The notes under the pieces: generated by a model | The model's input: the letters and a program-made list of their open reading frames with translations, nothing else | Database searches by the model: none | What the model was told of the DNA's origin: nothing | In this document: piece by piece, positions 16,702 to 25,577 of the stretch | Layout: the number at the start of each line of letters is the position of its first letter | Position numbering within the stretch: position 1 is the stretch's first letter | NCBI RefSeq assembly: GCF_003732265.1 | Contig: NZ_MOBK01000011.1 | Location: 186,001 to 250,000, forward strand | Length of the DNA stretch: 64,000 nucleotides | Origin: Pseudomonas brassicacearum | GTDB taxonomy: Bacteria > Pseudomonadota > Gammaproteobacteria > Pseudomonadales > Pseudomonadaceae | Reading direction: 5' to 3' | Made by a program: the position numbers and the translations under genes

Positions 16702-18263
16702 CCTTGACTGGCAAACTCCTGATTGGCGCCCGCGATGTGCCCGGTTCTGAAGGAACGATGAAGGCGCTCAACCCCGCCACCAATCAATTGATTGAACCGG
16801 ATTTCGCCTTGGGTGGCGTGGCCGACGTCGACCGCGCCGCGACCCTTGCCGATGAGGCGTTCGATGTTTACAGCCACACCTCGCTGGCCAAGCGCGCCGC
16901 GTTCCTCGACAGCATTGCCGACAATCTCGATAAAGTCCGCCAGGCGCTGGCGGCCCGAGCAGCCCTCGAAACCGGCGTGCCAGAGGCGCAACTGGAGGGC
17001 GAAGCGATAAAAGCCGCCACCCAGTTCCGCCAGTTCGCCGATGTCGTGCGCAGAGGACGCTTCCTGCAACTGGCCATCGATCCGGCACAACCTGATCGTC
17101 AGCCGCGTCCGCGCATGGACCATCGCTTGCAGAAGATCGCCCTCGGCCCGGTGGCGATTTTCGGCGCGAGCAACTTTCCCATCGCCTATTCGGTCGCCGG
17201 CGGCGACACCGCTTCGGCACTGGCCGCCGGCGCGACCGTGATCCTCAAGGCGCATAACGCGCATCCCGGGGCTTCGGAAATTCAGGCGCGGGCCATCCGC
17301 GACGCCGTGCAAGCGCACGGTCTGCCCGAAGGCGTGTTCTCGATGGTGCGCGGTGGCGGTAACGCCATCGGTGAAGCGCTGGTCGATCACCCGCTGATCA
17401 AAGCCGTGACATTCACCGGTTCGGAACGCGGCGGTATGGCGCTGTATCGCCGTGCGCAATTGCGTCCGGATCCGATTCTAGTGTTCACCGAGATGACCAG
17501 CATCAACCCGACGTTCATCCTGCCTCATGCTCAGGCTGAAAAAGGTGCGTTGATCGGCGACGGCTTTGTCGAGCGCATGCTGGTCAACGTCGGGCAAGCC
17601 TGCCTGAAACCTGCACTGCTGATTGCCATCGACGGGCCTGGTTTTGAGGCGATGCGCGCCGCGATGATCAAACGCGTCAACGAGACATTGGCGCGACCAA
17701 TGCTGACACCCGGCATTCACGCAGCCTATCTCAACGGTCTTGGCCAGATCGAGGACGCAGGGGCACGGCGTATTGCCGAGGGTTCACCGGCCAGTGCGGC
17801 GCTGCATGGCGCCTCTGCGTTGCTGGAAGTCGACGGCGCGCAGTTCCTGAGCGAAACGCTGCTGGCCGAAGAAGTATTCGGCCCGGCAGCGCTGTTGGTG
17901 AAAGTCAGGAATGAGGCAGAAATGCTCGCCGTTGCGCGTTCGTTGCGCGGCCAACTGTCGGCGGCCATGCACCTTGAGGTCGAGGATTTGCCCTTGGCAC
18001 AGCGCTTGTTGCCCGTCCTGGAACGCCGCACCGGGCGCATCGTCGTCAATGCCTTCGCGCATCCGCAGGAAGTGACGTTTGCCACCGTTCACGGCGGCCC
18101 GTTTCCAGCCACGTCGGACAGCCGCTTTACCTCAGTTGGCATGACCTCGATTGAACGTTTCTTGCGCCCGGTGGCTTACCAGGGCTTTCCGCAAGCGCTA
18201 CTGCCTGAGGTGCTGCGAGACGCAAACCCGTTGGCGTTGCCTCGCCTCATTGACGGTGTCTAG
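16698..18263 (+). CDS. Ketoglutarate-semialdehyde-type aldehyde dehydrogenase
   Basis: 521 residues, longer than the usual 480 and typical of the alpha-ketoglutaric-semialdehyde dehydrogenase (type III) branch. Features are FGASNFPIAYSVAGGDTA (Asn in the active site), the Glu in VFTEMTSINP and the Cys in GQACLKP. It would oxidise a semialdehyde such as 2,5-dioxopentanoate with NAD(P) in the cytosol. It overlaps the hydrolase gene by four bases. The usual dehydratase partners of sugar-acid pathways are absent, so the substrate here may be different. Confidence 0.83.
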   Translation: MTLTGKLLIGARDVPGSEGTMKALNPATNQLIEPDFALGGVADVDRAATLADEAFDVYSHTSLAKRAAFLDSIADNLDKVRQALAARAALETGVPEAQLEGEAIKAATQFRQFADVVRRGRFLQLAIDPAQPDRQPRPRMDHRLQKIALGPVAIFGASNFPIAYSVAGGDTASALAAGATVILKAHNAHPGASEIQARAIRDAVQAHGLPEGVFSMVRGGGNAIGEALVDHPLIKAVTFTGSERGGMALYRRAQLRPDPILVFTEMTSINPTFILPHAQAEKGALIGDGFVERMLVNVGQACLKPALLIAIDGPGFEAMRAAMIKRVNETLARPMLTPGIHAAYLNGLGQIEDAGARRIAEGSPASAALHGASALLEVDGAQFLSETLLAEEVFGPAALLVKVRNEAEMLAVARSLRGQLSAAMHLEVEDLPLAQRLLPVLERRTGRIVVNAFAHPQEVTFATVHGGPFPATSDSRFTSVGMTSIERFLRPVAYQGFPQALLPEVLRDANPLALPRLIDGV

Positions 18264-18279
18264 AACGGGGGTTCGGGGT

Positions 18280-19239
18280 TCAATGCCTGGCCATCAGGCC
18301 ATGCAGGACCCCGAACCTCAACCCGCCCTCTGAAGGCGTCATCTGCGAGATACCAAAGACCTTGAATGCCGCCAGCATCACCACCAGTCCACCCGGCAAG
18401 GTGCTCAAGCGATGGTTTTGCAGGCCGGCCAGTTTTAGCTGTTTCACATGGCCCACTTCCAGCAGGCGCAACGACAGGCGCAGAAGACCGCTGTAAGTGA
18501 TGCCGCTCTCGCCGTCGTCGTTCATGCCGTTGGCCTTCAGCACTTTGGCGAGCATGCGTGCCGTCCCCGATGAGCCGATGGCCTGCTGCCAACCCAGGGC
18601 ACGGTAACGTCGCGCGACTTTTTCAAACTGCAGCGTGGCCACCCGCTCCGCCTCCAGTAGCGCCGGGGCAGTGATGCAACCACCGGAAAAATAACGCGCG
18701 CCAAAGGTGCCGCTGCCAATCGCGATGCTTTCGGTCAACAGCGGTTGAGTGCCCTGGCCCAGAATCAGCTCGGTGGAGCCGCCGCCGATGTCCACCACCA
18801 ATCGCATGCTTAACGGACTGGGAATCGAATGGGCCACACCGGCGTACACCAGATGCGCCTCTTCGTGCCCGGAAATCACATCGATCCGAAACCCGAGATG
18901 ACGTTCGGCACTGGCCAAAAACAGTTGTGCGTTGTCAGCCTCGCGCACCGCGCTGGTTGCCACCGCCCGCACCCGGCCGGGTTCAAAGCCACGTAATTTT
19001 TTGCCGAATCGCGAAAGCGCCTGCCAGCCACGGTCCAGTGCCATTTCATCCAGCGCACCGCCCTGGAAACCCTCCGACAAACGGACCGGTTCACGCAGGG
19101 TTTTCACCTCGTGGATCATCCACTTCTGGTTCCGTTTGACCGGCTGGCCAATCATCATGCGAAACGCATTGGAGCCCAGGTCAATGGCTGCAAACAGGGA
19201 AGCGTCTCCTTTCATGGGGCGGATTCCTGGCAATTTCAT
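18280..19239 (-). CDS. Ppx/GppA family phosphatase
   Basis: About 310-320 residues of the actin-like exopolyphosphatase/guanosine-pentaphosphatase family. AIDLGSNAFRMM is the phosphate-1 motif and LVVDIGGGSTELILG the phosphate-2 motif. It is shorter than full Ppx (about 500 residues) and lacks the C-terminal HD-type domain. It probably hydrolyses polyphosphate or pppGpp in the cytosol. Starts at 19239 and at 19215 (MKGDAS, with AGGA upstream) are both plausible. It is head-to-head with the PPK2 gene, a meaningful pairing of polyphosphate breakdown and synthesis. Confidence 0.82.
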   Translation of the reverse strand: MKLPGIRPMKGDASLFAAIDLGSNAFRMMIGQPVKRNQKWMIHEVKTLREPVRLSEGFQGGALDEMALDRGWQALSRFGKKLRGFEPGRVRAVATSAVREADNAQLFLASAERHLGFRIDVISGHEEAHLVYAGVAHSIPSPLSMRLVVDIGGGSTELILGQGTQPLLTESIAIGSGTFGARYFSGGCITAPALLEAERVATLQFEKVARRYRALGWQQAIGSSGTARMLAKVLKANGMNDDGESGITYSGLLRLSLRLLEVGHVKQLKLAGLQNHRLSTLPGGLVVMLAAFKVFGISQMTPSEGGLRFGVLHGLMARH

Positions 19240-19412
19240 CAGCCCGCGGACGGAGTTCCGCTGAGCGTTCAAGACGGTTTGCGAGGATCCTGCCATGGGT
19301 TAGGTGACACCAAGATGACACCACGGTTTTTTTCGCCATGGCCTCATCGTCATTTGTCCGTCACATCCCCAGGCCTAGCATGGCCACTTCCACCTCTGTC
19401 GGGACTCGGACC

Positions 19413-20330
19413 ATGCTTTTAGACAACGACACCCTGATTCAACGTATCCATCGTGAGTTGCTCGACCACAGCGACGAAGAGCTGGAATTGGAGTTGATGG
19501 AGGACGGACACGATCTGAACGCGCTGTTCGATGAGCACCTCGGTGACAGCAGCGAAAAAGAACAACGCCGCCGCTATTTCAGCGAACTGTTCCGCCTGCA
19601 GGGCGAACTGGTCAAGCTGCAAAGCTGGGTGGTGAAAACCGGGCATAAAGTGGTGATTCTGTTTGAAGGACGCGATGCGGCGGGCAAAGGTGGCGTGATC
19701 AAGCGCATCACCCAGCGGCTCAATCCGCGGGTGTGCCGGGTCGCCGCCCTGCCCGCCCCCAACGACCGCGAACGCACCCAGTGGTATTTCCAGCGCTATG
19801 TCTCGCACCTGCCGGCAGCCGGCGAAATCGTGCTGTTCGACCGCAGCTGGTACAACCGTGCGGGCGTCGAGAAGGTCATGGGCTTCTGCAACGACGACCA
19901 GTACGAAGAATTCTTCCGCACCGTGCCGGAGTTCGAACGGATGCTCGCCCGCTCCGGCATCCAGCTGATCAAATACTGGTTCTCGATCTCCGACCAGGAA
20001 CAGCACCTGCGCTTCCTCAGCCGCATTCATGACCCGCTCAAGCAATGGAAACTCAGCCCGATGGACCTGGAATCCCGACGACGCTGGGAGGCCTACACCA
20101 AGGCCAAGGAAATCATGCTCGATCGCACCCACATCGCCGAAGCGCCGTGGTGGGTGGTGCAGGCCAACGACAAGAAACAGGCCCGACTCAACTGCATCCA
20201 CCACCTGCTGGGGCAGATGCCGTATGAAGAAGTGCAATCCCCGGTAATCGAGCTCCCGGAACGCGTGCGCCAGGAACATTACACGCGCAGCCCGACGCCA
20301 CCGGAACTGATCGTGCCGCAGGTGTATTGA
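19413..20330 (+). CDS. ppk2: Polyphosphate kinase 2 (PPK2)
   Basis: 305 residues from this start. Walker A is FEGRDAAGKGG (residues 84-94), Walker B is VLFDRSWYNRAGVE (Asp143), and the KEIMLDRTHIAEAPWWVV segment is typical of class I PPK2. These enzymes transfer phosphate between polyphosphate and nucleoside diphosphates, usually making GTP or ATP. An N-terminal acidic helical extension (DEELELELMEDG) precedes the kinase fold. In-frame starts at 19338 and 19380 exist; 19413 gives the normal family beginning. It is divergent from a Ppx/GppA homologue and is followed by a terminator. Confidence 0.9.
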   Translation: MLLDNDTLIQRIHRELLDHSDEELELELMEDGHDLNALFDEHLGDSSEKEQRRRYFSELFRLQGELVKLQSWVVKTGHKVVILFEGRDAAGKGGVIKRITQRLNPRVCRVAALPAPNDRERTQWYFQRYVSHLPAAGEIVLFDRSWYNRAGVEKVMGFCNDDQYEEFFRTVPEFERMLARSGIQLIKYWFSISDQEQHLRFLSRIHDPLKQWKLSPMDLESRRRWEAYTKAKEIMLDRTHIAEAPWWVVQANDKKQARLNCIHHLLGQMPYEEVQSPVIELPERVRQEHYTRSPTPPELIVPQVY

Positions 20331-20418
20331 GACCGACGGGGGCGCAAACGCCCCCAACCGTCATCATTCTGTAACCTTGCGACAACAATACTGACGCCAT
20401 ACACCGCGTGCTTTTTTT

Positions 20419-20450
20419 TGGGCTGCCCTTTTGGGCGGCCTTTTTTTTCT
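20419..20450 (+). terminator. Rho-independent terminator after ppk2
   Basis: GGGCTGCCC TTTT GGGCGGCC is followed by eight T; the stem has one G-T pair. A second hairpin, GGGGGCG-CAAA-CGCCCCC at 20338-20355, lies directly after the ppk2 stop codon without a T run. Together they should end the ppk2 transcript. The run of T before the hairpin (20411-20418) also makes it work on the minus strand. Confidence 0.8.
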
Positions 20451-20516
20451 GGCAATACCCGTCAAGCCACCCAATTGCCGCCCGGCTGTCGAACATTCAT
20501 GAACGCGTTGACCGGC

Positions 20517-20930
20517 TCACTTCTTGATCGGTGTGACGAGTTCCTTTTCGTTGGTGTCGAGGACGAACACCGCCAGCAGGCGTGCAGGCTCGGTGTCGCT
20601 GGCGTTGGCGCTGACCAGGTGCACCGAACCCGGCTCCTCTACGAAGTTTTCGCCGACGTGGTAGATCTTTTCCGGCTGGCCTTTGACTTGGATGCGGAAT
20701 GAACCTTCCAGGACGGTTGCATAGATGAAGGCCGTTTTCGGATGGGTGTGGGATGGCGACGCGGCGCCCGGCCCATACTCGACGACGACGCCTTTCATGC
20801 TCTTGCCAGGAAGATTGGGAATGGGACGGTCGAACACGACCGTCACCTTGCCGTGGGGCGGCTCAGCGGCGGACGCTGCGCTGATCGATAGCGCTGCGAA
20901 GGCCGCGGCCAACAGGATTCGAGTAACCAT
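20517..20930 (-). CDS. Secreted cupin-domain protein
   Basis: 137 residues. A signal peptide ends near ISAASA-AEPP (residue 22). The rest is one cupin barrel with SHTHPKTAFIYATVLEGSFRIQ and EEPGSVHLVSAN, which supply the usual His/Glu metal ligands. The catalytic role is unknown. It is followed upstream, on the same strand, by an NmrA-like reductase gene (42 bases away), so both may be co-transcribed. It resembles the cupin gene at 14773 in size and layout. Confidence 0.78.
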   Translation of the reverse strand: MVTRILLAAAFAALSISAASAAEPPHGKVTVVFDRPIPNLPGKSMKGVVVEYGPGAASPSHTHPKTAFIYATVLEGSFRIQVKGQPEKIYHVGENFVEEPGSVHLVSANASDTEPARLLAVFVLDTNEKELVTPIKK

Positions 20931-20972
20931 GGGATGGCTCCTTCGTGGGTGGGAATGTGAGGGTGCGAGCCG

Positions 20973-21725
20973 TTACCGGGCCTTCGATCGAGCGATCCAG
21001 TCTTCGAAGCGGATCGCCCCCAGCCGTGGATTCTTGCCAGGCACCAGCGATTGATCATTGAGCACGGCACCGAAGTAACGCGCGTGCACGTCCGGCAAGA
21101 CCTTGCGGCTGTCCCCAGTCGCCCGCAGAAAACGCCGGGCCAGTTCGTCGATCGGCATGGCTTCCGGGCCGCCGACTTCAACCGTGCCATTGACCGGTGC
21201 TGCCAGCACGACATCGGCCAGCGCCGCCACTACATCGTCGGACGCGATCGGCTGGATCAGCGCCGGCGAAACACAAAATTCCTCGCCGACGGCGAACGAC
21301 TGGACGATGCCTTCGACAAACTCGAAGAACTGCGTGGCACGCAGGAGGGTGTAAGGAATGCCGGACGCCTTGATCAGGCTTTCCTGCGCGACCTTGGCCC
21401 GAAAATAACCGCTGTCGGGAAGGCGTTCGCTGCCGACGATCGACAGGGCTACGTGATGACGAACCCCGGCGGCCGCTTCGGCAGCCAGCAGGTTACGCGT
21501 CGATGTTTCGAAGAAATCGAGTACCGCCTGGTCCTCCCACGACGGCGCGTTCGCCACGTCGACAACGATGTCAGTACCATCCATCGCTGCAGCCAGGCCT
21601 TCACGGGTGATGCTGTTCACGCCTGTGCTGGGGCTGGCGGCGACCGCGTCATGGCCGCGCTCGCGAAGGGTGTTCACAAGTTTCGATCCAATGAGGCCGG
21701 AGCCTCCGATAACAACGATCTTCAT
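20973..21725 (-). CDS. NmrA-like NAD(P)-binding SDR protein
   Basis: 250 residues. MKIVVIGGSGLIGSKLVNTL is a Rossmann GxxGxxG start of an atypical short-chain dehydrogenase. The SDR active-site YxxxK is not in its classical position (GYFRAKVAQ fits instead), as in the NmrA/uncharacterised epimerase branch. These bind NADP(H) and act as reductases or redox sensors in the cytosol. The start at 21725 gives the Rossmann beginning; the 23 in-frame codons upstream are non-homologous. It is divergent from the winged-helix regulator at 21981, which may control it and the cupin. Confidence 0.82.
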   Translation of the reverse strand: MKIVVIGGSGLIGSKLVNTLRERGHDAVAASPSTGVNSITREGLAAAMDGTDIVVDVANAPSWEDQAVLDFFETSTRNLLAAEAAAGVRHHVALSIVGSERLPDSGYFRAKVAQESLIKASGIPYTLLRATQFFEFVEGIVQSFAVGEEFCVSPALIQPIASDDVVAALADVVLAAPVNGTVEVGGPEAMPIDELARRFLRATGDSRKVLPDVHARYFGAVLNDQSLVPGKNPRLGAIRFEDWIARSKAR

Positions 21726-21980
21726 GGCTATTCTCCACGTGTCGACTGCAACCATTGCGTCGGTGTAGAGAGGTTGCGCGCACGCGCACGGCAAGTCCTT
21801 GCAGCAAGCTTGGATTTACCTTCATGAACCCTTGGATTTGCGTCCAAAGAAGTGGTTATTCGTCCATCGTCACCGTGGACCATGCAGCGGGTTTCGAGCT
21901 GCCGTATTATCAATCTCAACTAAATATCGCCAGCGGCCTGGGACACGGAGTTGAAGGCGCTTTGCCAGGGGAAGCCCGCT

Positions 21981-23564
21981 TTGCCATTCGCGTTTGAAGA
22001 CTTCGTGCTCGATCAGGAGCGCCGGGAATTGACCTTGCGTGGGCACGTCGTGGCCGTCGGGCCACAGACCTTCGATCTATTGCAGTATCTGGTGAGCAAC
22101 CGCGATTGCGTTGTCAGCAAGGACGACTTGCTCAAGGCCGTGTGGAGCGGCCGGATCGTCTCGGAATCGACGATCACCAGCCACATCAATGCGGTGCGCA
22201 AGGCCATCGGTGATACGGGCGAAGCACAGCGCCTTGTCCGCACGGTCGCCCGCAAGGGGTACCGTTTCGTCGGGCAAGTCAACGTCGACCATAGCGAGCA
22301 AGCACGACAACCCGACATCGACGAACACGCGGCCGCCACGCAAACGCCCACCTCTGCGCTGCTTCTCCCGGATAAACCCTCGATTACGGTCTTGCCCTTC
22401 CAGAACCTGAGCGGTGATCCCGAACAGGAATACTTCGCCGACGGCGTGGTAGAGGACATCATCGTCGCCCTGTCGCGGATCCGCTGGCTGTTCGTCATCG
22501 CGCGCAATTCGAGCTTCACCTACAAGGGTCAGGCGGTGGACATCCAAGGCATCGGTCAGACGCTGGGCGTTCGCTACGTGCTCGAAGGCAGCGTGCGCAA
22601 GTGCGCGAACAAAGTGCGCATCACCGGGCAACTCATCGACGCGACAACTGGCACGCACATTTGGGCGGAGCGCTTCGAAGGCCTGCTCGACGACATCTTC
22701 GAGTTGCAGGATCAAATCGCCGAAAGTGTCGTCGGAGCCATCGCGCCGCAATTGGAACGGGCAGAAATCGAACGCGCCAAACGCAAACCCACCGAAAGCC
22801 TGGACGCCTACGATTATTACTTGAGGGCCATGGCAAAACTGCACAGCGGCACCCGTGAAGCCATCGCGGATGCGCTGCCGATGTTTAACACAGCCGTAGA
22901 ACTCGATCCGGAATTCGCCTCGGCCTATGGCATGGCCGCCTGGTGCCACTTCTGGCGCAAGCTCAATGGCTGGATGACTGACCGGCCGGCAGAAATTGCC
23001 GAAGGCACACGGCTCGCGCGCCTGGCGGTGACACTCGGACGCGACGATGCCGTCGCGTTGACGCGTGGCGGGCATGCGCTTGCTCATCTGGCCGGTGATG
23101 TCGATGGCGGCATAGCGCTGCTCGACAGGGCGCGCCTGCTCAATCCCAACCTCGCCCCCGCCTGGTTCCTGGGCGGAATCTTGCGTGCACTGCGCGGTGA
23201 AACAGAAGGCGCCATCAAGGACTTGACCCATGCCGTTCGCTTGAGTCCGGTGGACCCTGAAATGTTCAGGATGCAAATCGGAATGTCGCTCGCGCACTTC
23301 TTCGCCGGCCGCTTCGACCTCGCGACGCAATGGGCGGAAAAAGCCTTGGGCAACCTGCCCAATCTGCTGGCCCCGGTGGCCCTGGTGGCGGCCAGTTATG
23401 CGCTCAGCGGGCAAATGGATAAAGCGCAGCAGGCAATGCAGCACCTGCGAGAGCTGGACCCGTTGTTGCGGGTTTCCAATTTGAGGGATTGGTTGCCTAT
23501 CCAGCGTGCGGAGGATCTTGCACGGTTTGCCGATGGGCTGCGGCGGGCGGGGTTGGCTGAGTGA
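21981..23564 (+). CDS. Winged-helix regulator with TolB-like and TPR domains
   Basis: About 527 residues. Residues 1-100 form an OmpR/CadC-type winged helix (AFEDFVLDQERRELTLRG ... GYRFVG). Next is a TolB/adenylate-cyclase-associated segment (ITVLPFQNLSGDPEQEYFAD, FVIARNSSFTYKG), then tetratricopeptide repeats to the end. No receiver domain or transmembrane helix is seen, so it is a cytosolic DNA-binding protein. Such genes were first described in rhizobia and Pseudomonas as HilA/CadC-like regulators. The TTG at 21981 is preferred because AGGGGAAG stands six bases upstream; a TTG at 21951 is the alternative. It is divergent from the NmrA/cupin pair. Confidence 0.82.
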   Translation: MPFAFEDFVLDQERRELTLRGHVVAVGPQTFDLLQYLVSNRDCVVSKDDLLKAVWSGRIVSESTITSHINAVRKAIGDTGEAQRLVRTVARKGYRFVGQVNVDHSEQARQPDIDEHAAATQTPTSALLLPDKPSITVLPFQNLSGDPEQEYFADGVVEDIIVALSRIRWLFVIARNSSFTYKGQAVDIQGIGQTLGVRYVLEGSVRKCANKVRITGQLIDATTGTHIWAERFEGLLDDIFELQDQIAESVVGAIAPQLERAEIERAKRKPTESLDAYDYYLRAMAKLHSGTREAIADALPMFNTAVELDPEFASAYGMAAWCHFWRKLNGWMTDRPAEIAEGTRLARLAVTLGRDDAVALTRGGHALAHLAGDVDGGIALLDRARLLNPNLAPAWFLGGILRALRGETEGAIKDLTHAVRLSPVDPEMFRMQIGMSLAHFFAGRFDLATQWAEKALGNLPNLLAPVALVAASYALSGQMDKAQQAMQHLRELDPLLRVSNLRDWLPIQRAEDLARFADGLRRAGLAE

Positions 23565-23760
23565 GCGTGGGATGGCTGACCGCAGGCGTATCAAATGCTT
23601 TATCGATTCAGGCAGCCATCGGCCACAAGCGACCCTTCGCAGCAGGTGGTTAACGGCGAATAACAGTCGTTCCAGAGGGTCATGATTACGCGAAGAAGAT
23701 GGGTTATCTTGTCAGCCGAATCACCTGCATCAGGTGAAGTTCATCAAGTAAGGATGCTGT

Positions 23761-25227
23761 ATGAATCTATTGCCTCGTCGCCATGCCCTCTTCGCACTGA
23801 CGCTCGTCAGTACACTCGCCGCAACCACCGCGCTGGCCGCCCAGAGCCCTGATGCCCCGGCCTCCATCGCGGGGCCTGTCGCCGGCACCAAAGTGACCGA
23901 ACCCTATGTGCGCATGATGGCGCGCGAAGCGTATTTCTGGGGTTGGCCGATGGCCAATATTTTCAATCGTCGCCAGGCCTTCAAGGACCTGCCCGAACCC
24001 GGTTTGATGGGCGGCATCGTGCCGGTGGCCCCGATCAACCGATTGTCGATGCTCAGCGACTACATCGACCCGGCCGAGCGGCTGGTGGCCTGTCCGAATC
24101 AGGACGTCGTGTACGGTGCTGGCAGCATCGCCCTGGACCTTGAGCCAGTGGTGCTGCAAGTGCCGGACTTCGACGGCCGCTTCTGGGTGTATCAGGTGGT
24201 CGACCTGCGTTCCGACAGTTTCGCCGAGCTGGGCAAGATGTATAACACCCAGCCAGGTTTCTACCTGTTGGTCGGCCCGGACTGGAACGGCAAGGTGCCC
24301 CCAGGCATTACCCGAGTGTTCCGGGCACGTACCAACACCGGCTTCGTCATACCCCGGGTGTTTCAGGACGACACGGCAGCCGATCGCCAGGCCGTGCAAC
24401 CGGCCCTGGCCGGTATCGACATGTACCCATTGTCCCAATATGACGGCAAGGTCAAAAAGCGCAATTGGGCCAAACTGCCGAAATTCCCGGCCCAGGCCTC
24501 GGATGGCAAAGCCGAAACCAAGTGGGTGATCCCGGAGCAGTTCTTCGACGAACTGCCGGCCCTGCTCAAGGACGCCAAGCCGTTGCCGGGTGAAGAAGCC
24601 CGCTACGCGCAAATGGCGGCCCTCGCGGCCATCGCCAAAGCCGACCCGCAACTTCGTGCAGCGATGATCGACGAAGCGAAAAAAGCCGACAGCGAAGTGA
24701 TCGACCCGCTGTTGCAGTTCCGCAACTATGGCCTGCAGCTGCCGGATCACTGGAGCACTGTCAGCAACGGCGCGGCGTTCGGCACCGATTACTTCAGCCG
24801 TACCGCCGTGGCACGCTCGAATATCTTCGTGAACCAGCAGAAAGAAACCAAATACTTCTATCAGGACCTGGATCAGTCCGGCCTGCGCCTCAATGGCCAG
24901 AACAACTACAGCGTGACCTTTGCCAAGGGCAAACTGCCGCCAGTCAAGGGTTTCTGGTCGCTGACGCTGTACAACGAACAGCACTTCTTCTCGCCGAACG
25001 AACTCAAGCGCTTCTCCATCGGCACCAAGAACAAATCCCTGCAAACCAATCCTGACGGCTCGCTGACCCTTTACGTGCAAAGCGAATCGCCGGGCAAGGA
25101 CAAAGAAAGCAACTGGCTGCCGTCGCCAAAGGACGCGGATTTCTCGCTGTACATCCGCGCCTACTGGCCGCAAGCCGATGCCCTCGACGGCAGCTGGACT
25201 CCACCGGCCGTGCTGAAAACCCATTGA
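23761..25227 (+). CDS. DUF1254/DUF1214 secreted protein
   Basis: 488 residues. The signal peptide (ALTLVSTLAATTALAA) is followed by a DUF1254 region (MMAREAYFWGWPMANIFNRR, about residues 50-75, and PNQDVVYG) and a C-terminal DUF1214 region (GFWSLTLYNEQHFF). It is predicted periplasmic or outer-membrane associated. No biochemical role is established. It is alone, and the next frame downstream is a frameshifted remnant that may have been a co-transcribed partner. Confidence 0.82.
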   Translation: MNLLPRRHALFALTLVSTLAATTALAAQSPDAPASIAGPVAGTKVTEPYVRMMAREAYFWGWPMANIFNRRQAFKDLPEPGLMGGIVPVAPINRLSMLSDYIDPAERLVACPNQDVVYGAGSIALDLEPVVLQVPDFDGRFWVYQVVDLRSDSFAELGKMYNTQPGFYLLVGPDWNGKVPPGITRVFRARTNTGFVIPRVFQDDTAADRQAVQPALAGIDMYPLSQYDGKVKKRNWAKLPKFPAQASDGKAETKWVIPEQFFDELPALLKDAKPLPGEEARYAQMAALAAIAKADPQLRAAMIDEAKKADSEVIDPLLQFRNYGLQLPDHWSTVSNGAAFGTDYFSRTAVARSNIFVNQQKETKYFYQDLDQSGLRLNGQNNYSVTFAKGKLPPVKGFWSLTLYNEQHFFSPNELKRFSIGTKNKSLQTNPDGSLTLYVQSESPGKDKESNWLPSPKDADFSLYIRAYWPQADALDGSWTPPAVLKTH

Positions 25228-25241
25228 AAAGGTTTTCGACG

Positions 25242-25366
25242 ATGAACGCAGCCAGAAAGCGCTGACCTCACTGGCCTTGGCCTTGGCCGTTTCGGTCAGC
25301 CTCGGCGCCCAGGCAGCCACGCACTATCTTGATGAAGTTAAACACGAGCCACCCGTCGGCTTCTGA
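25242..25366 (+). pseudogene. Frameshifted signal-peptide gene remnant
   Basis: Following the DUF1254 gene, ATG at 25242 with AAAAGG upstream opens MNAARKR and meets TGA at once. One frame over, the text continues as LTSLALALAVSVSLGAQAAT, an excellent signal peptide, then HYLDEVKHEPPVGF and a stop. A single missing base near 25257 would join both parts. The rest of the mature protein is absent, so this is the broken start of a secreted protein. The partner could have been another small secreted protein of the DUF1254 operon. Confidence 0.55.
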
Positions 25367-25577
25367 CCAATTTCTACCGGTCATCACCGGCGGCTATATT
25401 GGGTTGTTTGCTGCGCTTCGCGACTGGCAACAACCGGTCAACTGCTACCAGTCCTCGACAAAGCGCACGCGCTCAACGATCAACCCAAACCTGCGACAAT
25501 GCTGCCTCTTCGGGCTACGTAACTTGCGTGGCAACCGTTCAGGTAGTTGAATAACAAATTAGCGGGGAGCAGCAACA
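25367..25577. other. Promoter-side spacer of tcuR
   Basis: No reading frame with protein-like composition is seen here. The AT-rich end GTTGAATAACAAATTAGCGG just before the tcuR start is likely the promoter. No REP element or RNA gene is present. Confidence 0.4.

Noticed and set aside
22077-23594. 505-codon minus-strand frame
   Set aside because: Shadow of the winged-helix/TPR gene, which has clear domains.
23767-25320. 517-codon minus-strand frame
   Set aside because: Shadow of the DUF1254 gene with its signal peptide on the plus strand.
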